In this document: in pieces, positions 15,563-16,290 of the stretch
How positions within the stretch are numbered: position 1 is the first letter of the stretch
Layout: each line of letters starts with the position of its first letter
Source: Russula earlei
Taxonomy: Eukaryota; Basidiomycota; Agaricomycetes; Russulales; Russulaceae
Length of the DNA stretch: 16,290 bases
Reading direction: 5' to 3'
Assembly: GCA_025769875.1 (NCBI GenBank)
Contig: JAGFNK010001023.1
Location: forward strand, 1 to 16,290
The notes under the pieces: model-generated
Seen by the model: the letters and a program-made list of their open reading frames with translations, nothing else
The model's database searches: none
Told to the model about the DNA's origin: nothing
Translations under genes and position numbers: made by a program

Positions 15563-16118
15563 GGTGGGATTCTGAGTTGTTGTAGCTGTAACAATAGGTG
15601 GGGCTGAACCTTGTAGTTGGATTCTAGTTGGAGTGAGCGTTCGAGGGACTGCTTGTGGTACGTTGCTAGTTGTATGAGGAGTAGGTTGTTGGGTATTACG
15701 CCGAGTAGAAGGTCCTGGAGTGGTGCTTCGAGTGCTCTGAGCAGTTCCTAGGATAGCGGTAACTTCTTGAGGTGTTCTGGCTGAGAAATCGACTTCTCGA
15801 TTGTTATAGTAAACCCAATGTCTTCTAGAACGGCTCCACTTGACTGGTCTGTCTAGGAAGAGGCCTGTGTAGTTATAGGGGTTGAAGTCTTGAACGTTTT
15901 TCTGCTCCTGGGGCTGCCGCTTTAAGTTGTTCGGTGGTAACTTCGTCGTTATCGTCTTCGTATAACCAAGTGTCAGAAAGATTTCCGTGGTTGATAATAG
16001 GTTGTGCCTGCAAATTTTCCTCAGGTAACAGTGATCTTGGGTGTCGTAACTGAGGTTTTTCAAATAGGAGTGGGATTAGATTTTCTTCTTCGTCAGTGAT
16101 GTCCCTCCTAGTGCTTAT
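15563..16118 (-). CDS. ORF E of element III: AUG-less N-terminal extension in frame with gag
   Basis: The segment from about 16118 is homologous to ORF E of element II. It starts ATA-AGC where element II has ATG-AGC. It is acidic (TDEEE, YEDDNDE), shifts frame once near 15895, then reads FNPYNYTGLFLDRPVKWSRS and a T/P-rich linker straight into gag. No ATG occurs in any frame from 16290 to 15563. Extended gag proteins from non-AUG starts are known elsewhere (for example murine leukaemia virus glycoGag), so a similar product is an inference worth testing. Confidence 0.55.
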
Positions 16119-16122
16119 AGAT

Positions 16123-16290
16123 CTAGACGACTGTTATAGTCCAATGGCCGTTGTTCCAAGGATATGCAATGTTGTAGGCTGGCTTTAGTCGAATGGTATC
16201 GGGTCTTCCTTGATGTTTTCTAATTGGATTCGGGAGTATTCTTCAGTAATGCTGCTTTGTGTTAGAAACTACTCGGGTTTCCACAGATAT
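16123..16290 (-). CDS. ORF C tail of element III (partial)
   Basis: This is the 3' end of ORF C. The stop TAG is at 16125-16123, and the protein ends in the YPWNNGHWTI block. It aligns with bases 1-165 of element I with about ten differences, including two single-base indels that shift the frame. The rest lies outside the window. Confidence 0.6.
16126..16290. repeat. Direct repeat of window bases 1-165
   Basis: The same orientation and the same element position occur in elements I and III, 16,125 bases apart. By eye the identity is about 94%, and differences are mainly transitions. Confidence 0.9.

Larger units (their letters stand above)
9807..16290 (-). mobile_element. Element III: 3' part of a family-1 Ty3/Gypsy chromovirus
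   Basis: On the minus strand: ORF C tail, ORF E, gag with a zinc knuckle, protease, reverse transcriptase, RNase H, integrase with GPY/F and chromodomain, polypurine tract, and 3' LTR. It is inserted into ORF E of element II. The left flank is CCACC (9802-9806), so a CCACC duplication followed by the rest of element II is predicted beyond the right edge. Frames are broken at many single-base indels, so the copy as written is not autonomous. Confidence 0.9.

Noticed and set aside
1..16290. CRISPR array, rRNA, tRNA or prokaryotic operon signals
   Set aside because: No regularly spaced repeats, RNA gene structure or ribosome-binding-site pattern was seen; the content is eukaryotic LTR retrotransposons.

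Overview
This window is a nest of LTR retrotransposons with about 1 kb of other sequence between them. The one complete set of pol domains reads protease, reverse transcriptase, RNase H, integrase with a GPY/F-like stretch, then chromodomain. That marks a Ty3/Gypsy chromovirus, probably of the Tf1/sushi type common in fungi. A filamentous fungus, most likely a basidiomycete, is the best guess for the host; this is inference, because no clear host gene is present.

Layout. (1) Bases 1-4329, minus strand: element I, the 5' part of a family-1 element (829-bp LTR, primer-binding site, ORF A, ORF B, ORF C, running off the left edge). A solo family-2 LTR (1035-1996) sits inside its ORF B with a 5-bp target duplication, GTAGC. 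(2) Bases 4330-5340: flanking DNA with a coiled-coil pseudogene carrying one in-frame stop. (3) Bases 5341-9806, plus strand: element II, the 5' part of a family-2 element (963-bp LTR, primer-binding site, ORFs A, B, C, a duplicated module D, and ORF E, the gag N-terminal extension). It stops abruptly at the end of element III. (4) Bases 9807-16290, minus strand: element III, the 3' part of a family-1 element (ORF C tail, ORF E, gag, pol, chromodomain, polypurine tract, 3' LTR). Joining the parts seen in I and III gives a family-1 element of about 9.7 kb, long for a chromovirus because some 3 kb of extra ORFs lie between the 5' LTR and gag.

The main observation concerns that extra 5' region. 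From the predicted transcription start to the gag start codon the sense strand is almost free of ATG in all three frames. In element II there is no ATG at all from 5995 to 9120, while the same strand holds about 50 CAT triplets by hand count. The region nevertheless carries ORFs A, B, C, D and E, plus a small membrane-segment ORF in R-U5, whose proteins are recognisably conserved between the two families and contain no internal methionine. A 26-nt block with a covarying hairpin is nearly identical between families at the ORF A/ORF B junction. Both families also have a 10-nt perfect complement to the primer-binding site 32-35 nt after a TATA box, as expected for self-priming of the Tf1 kind. 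The window therefore suggests a chromovirus lineage with a very long, AUG-avoiding, protein-coding 5' region of unknown function.

Element III pol is broken by many single-base indels, several of them insertions. These may be decay or uncorrected long-read assembly errors.
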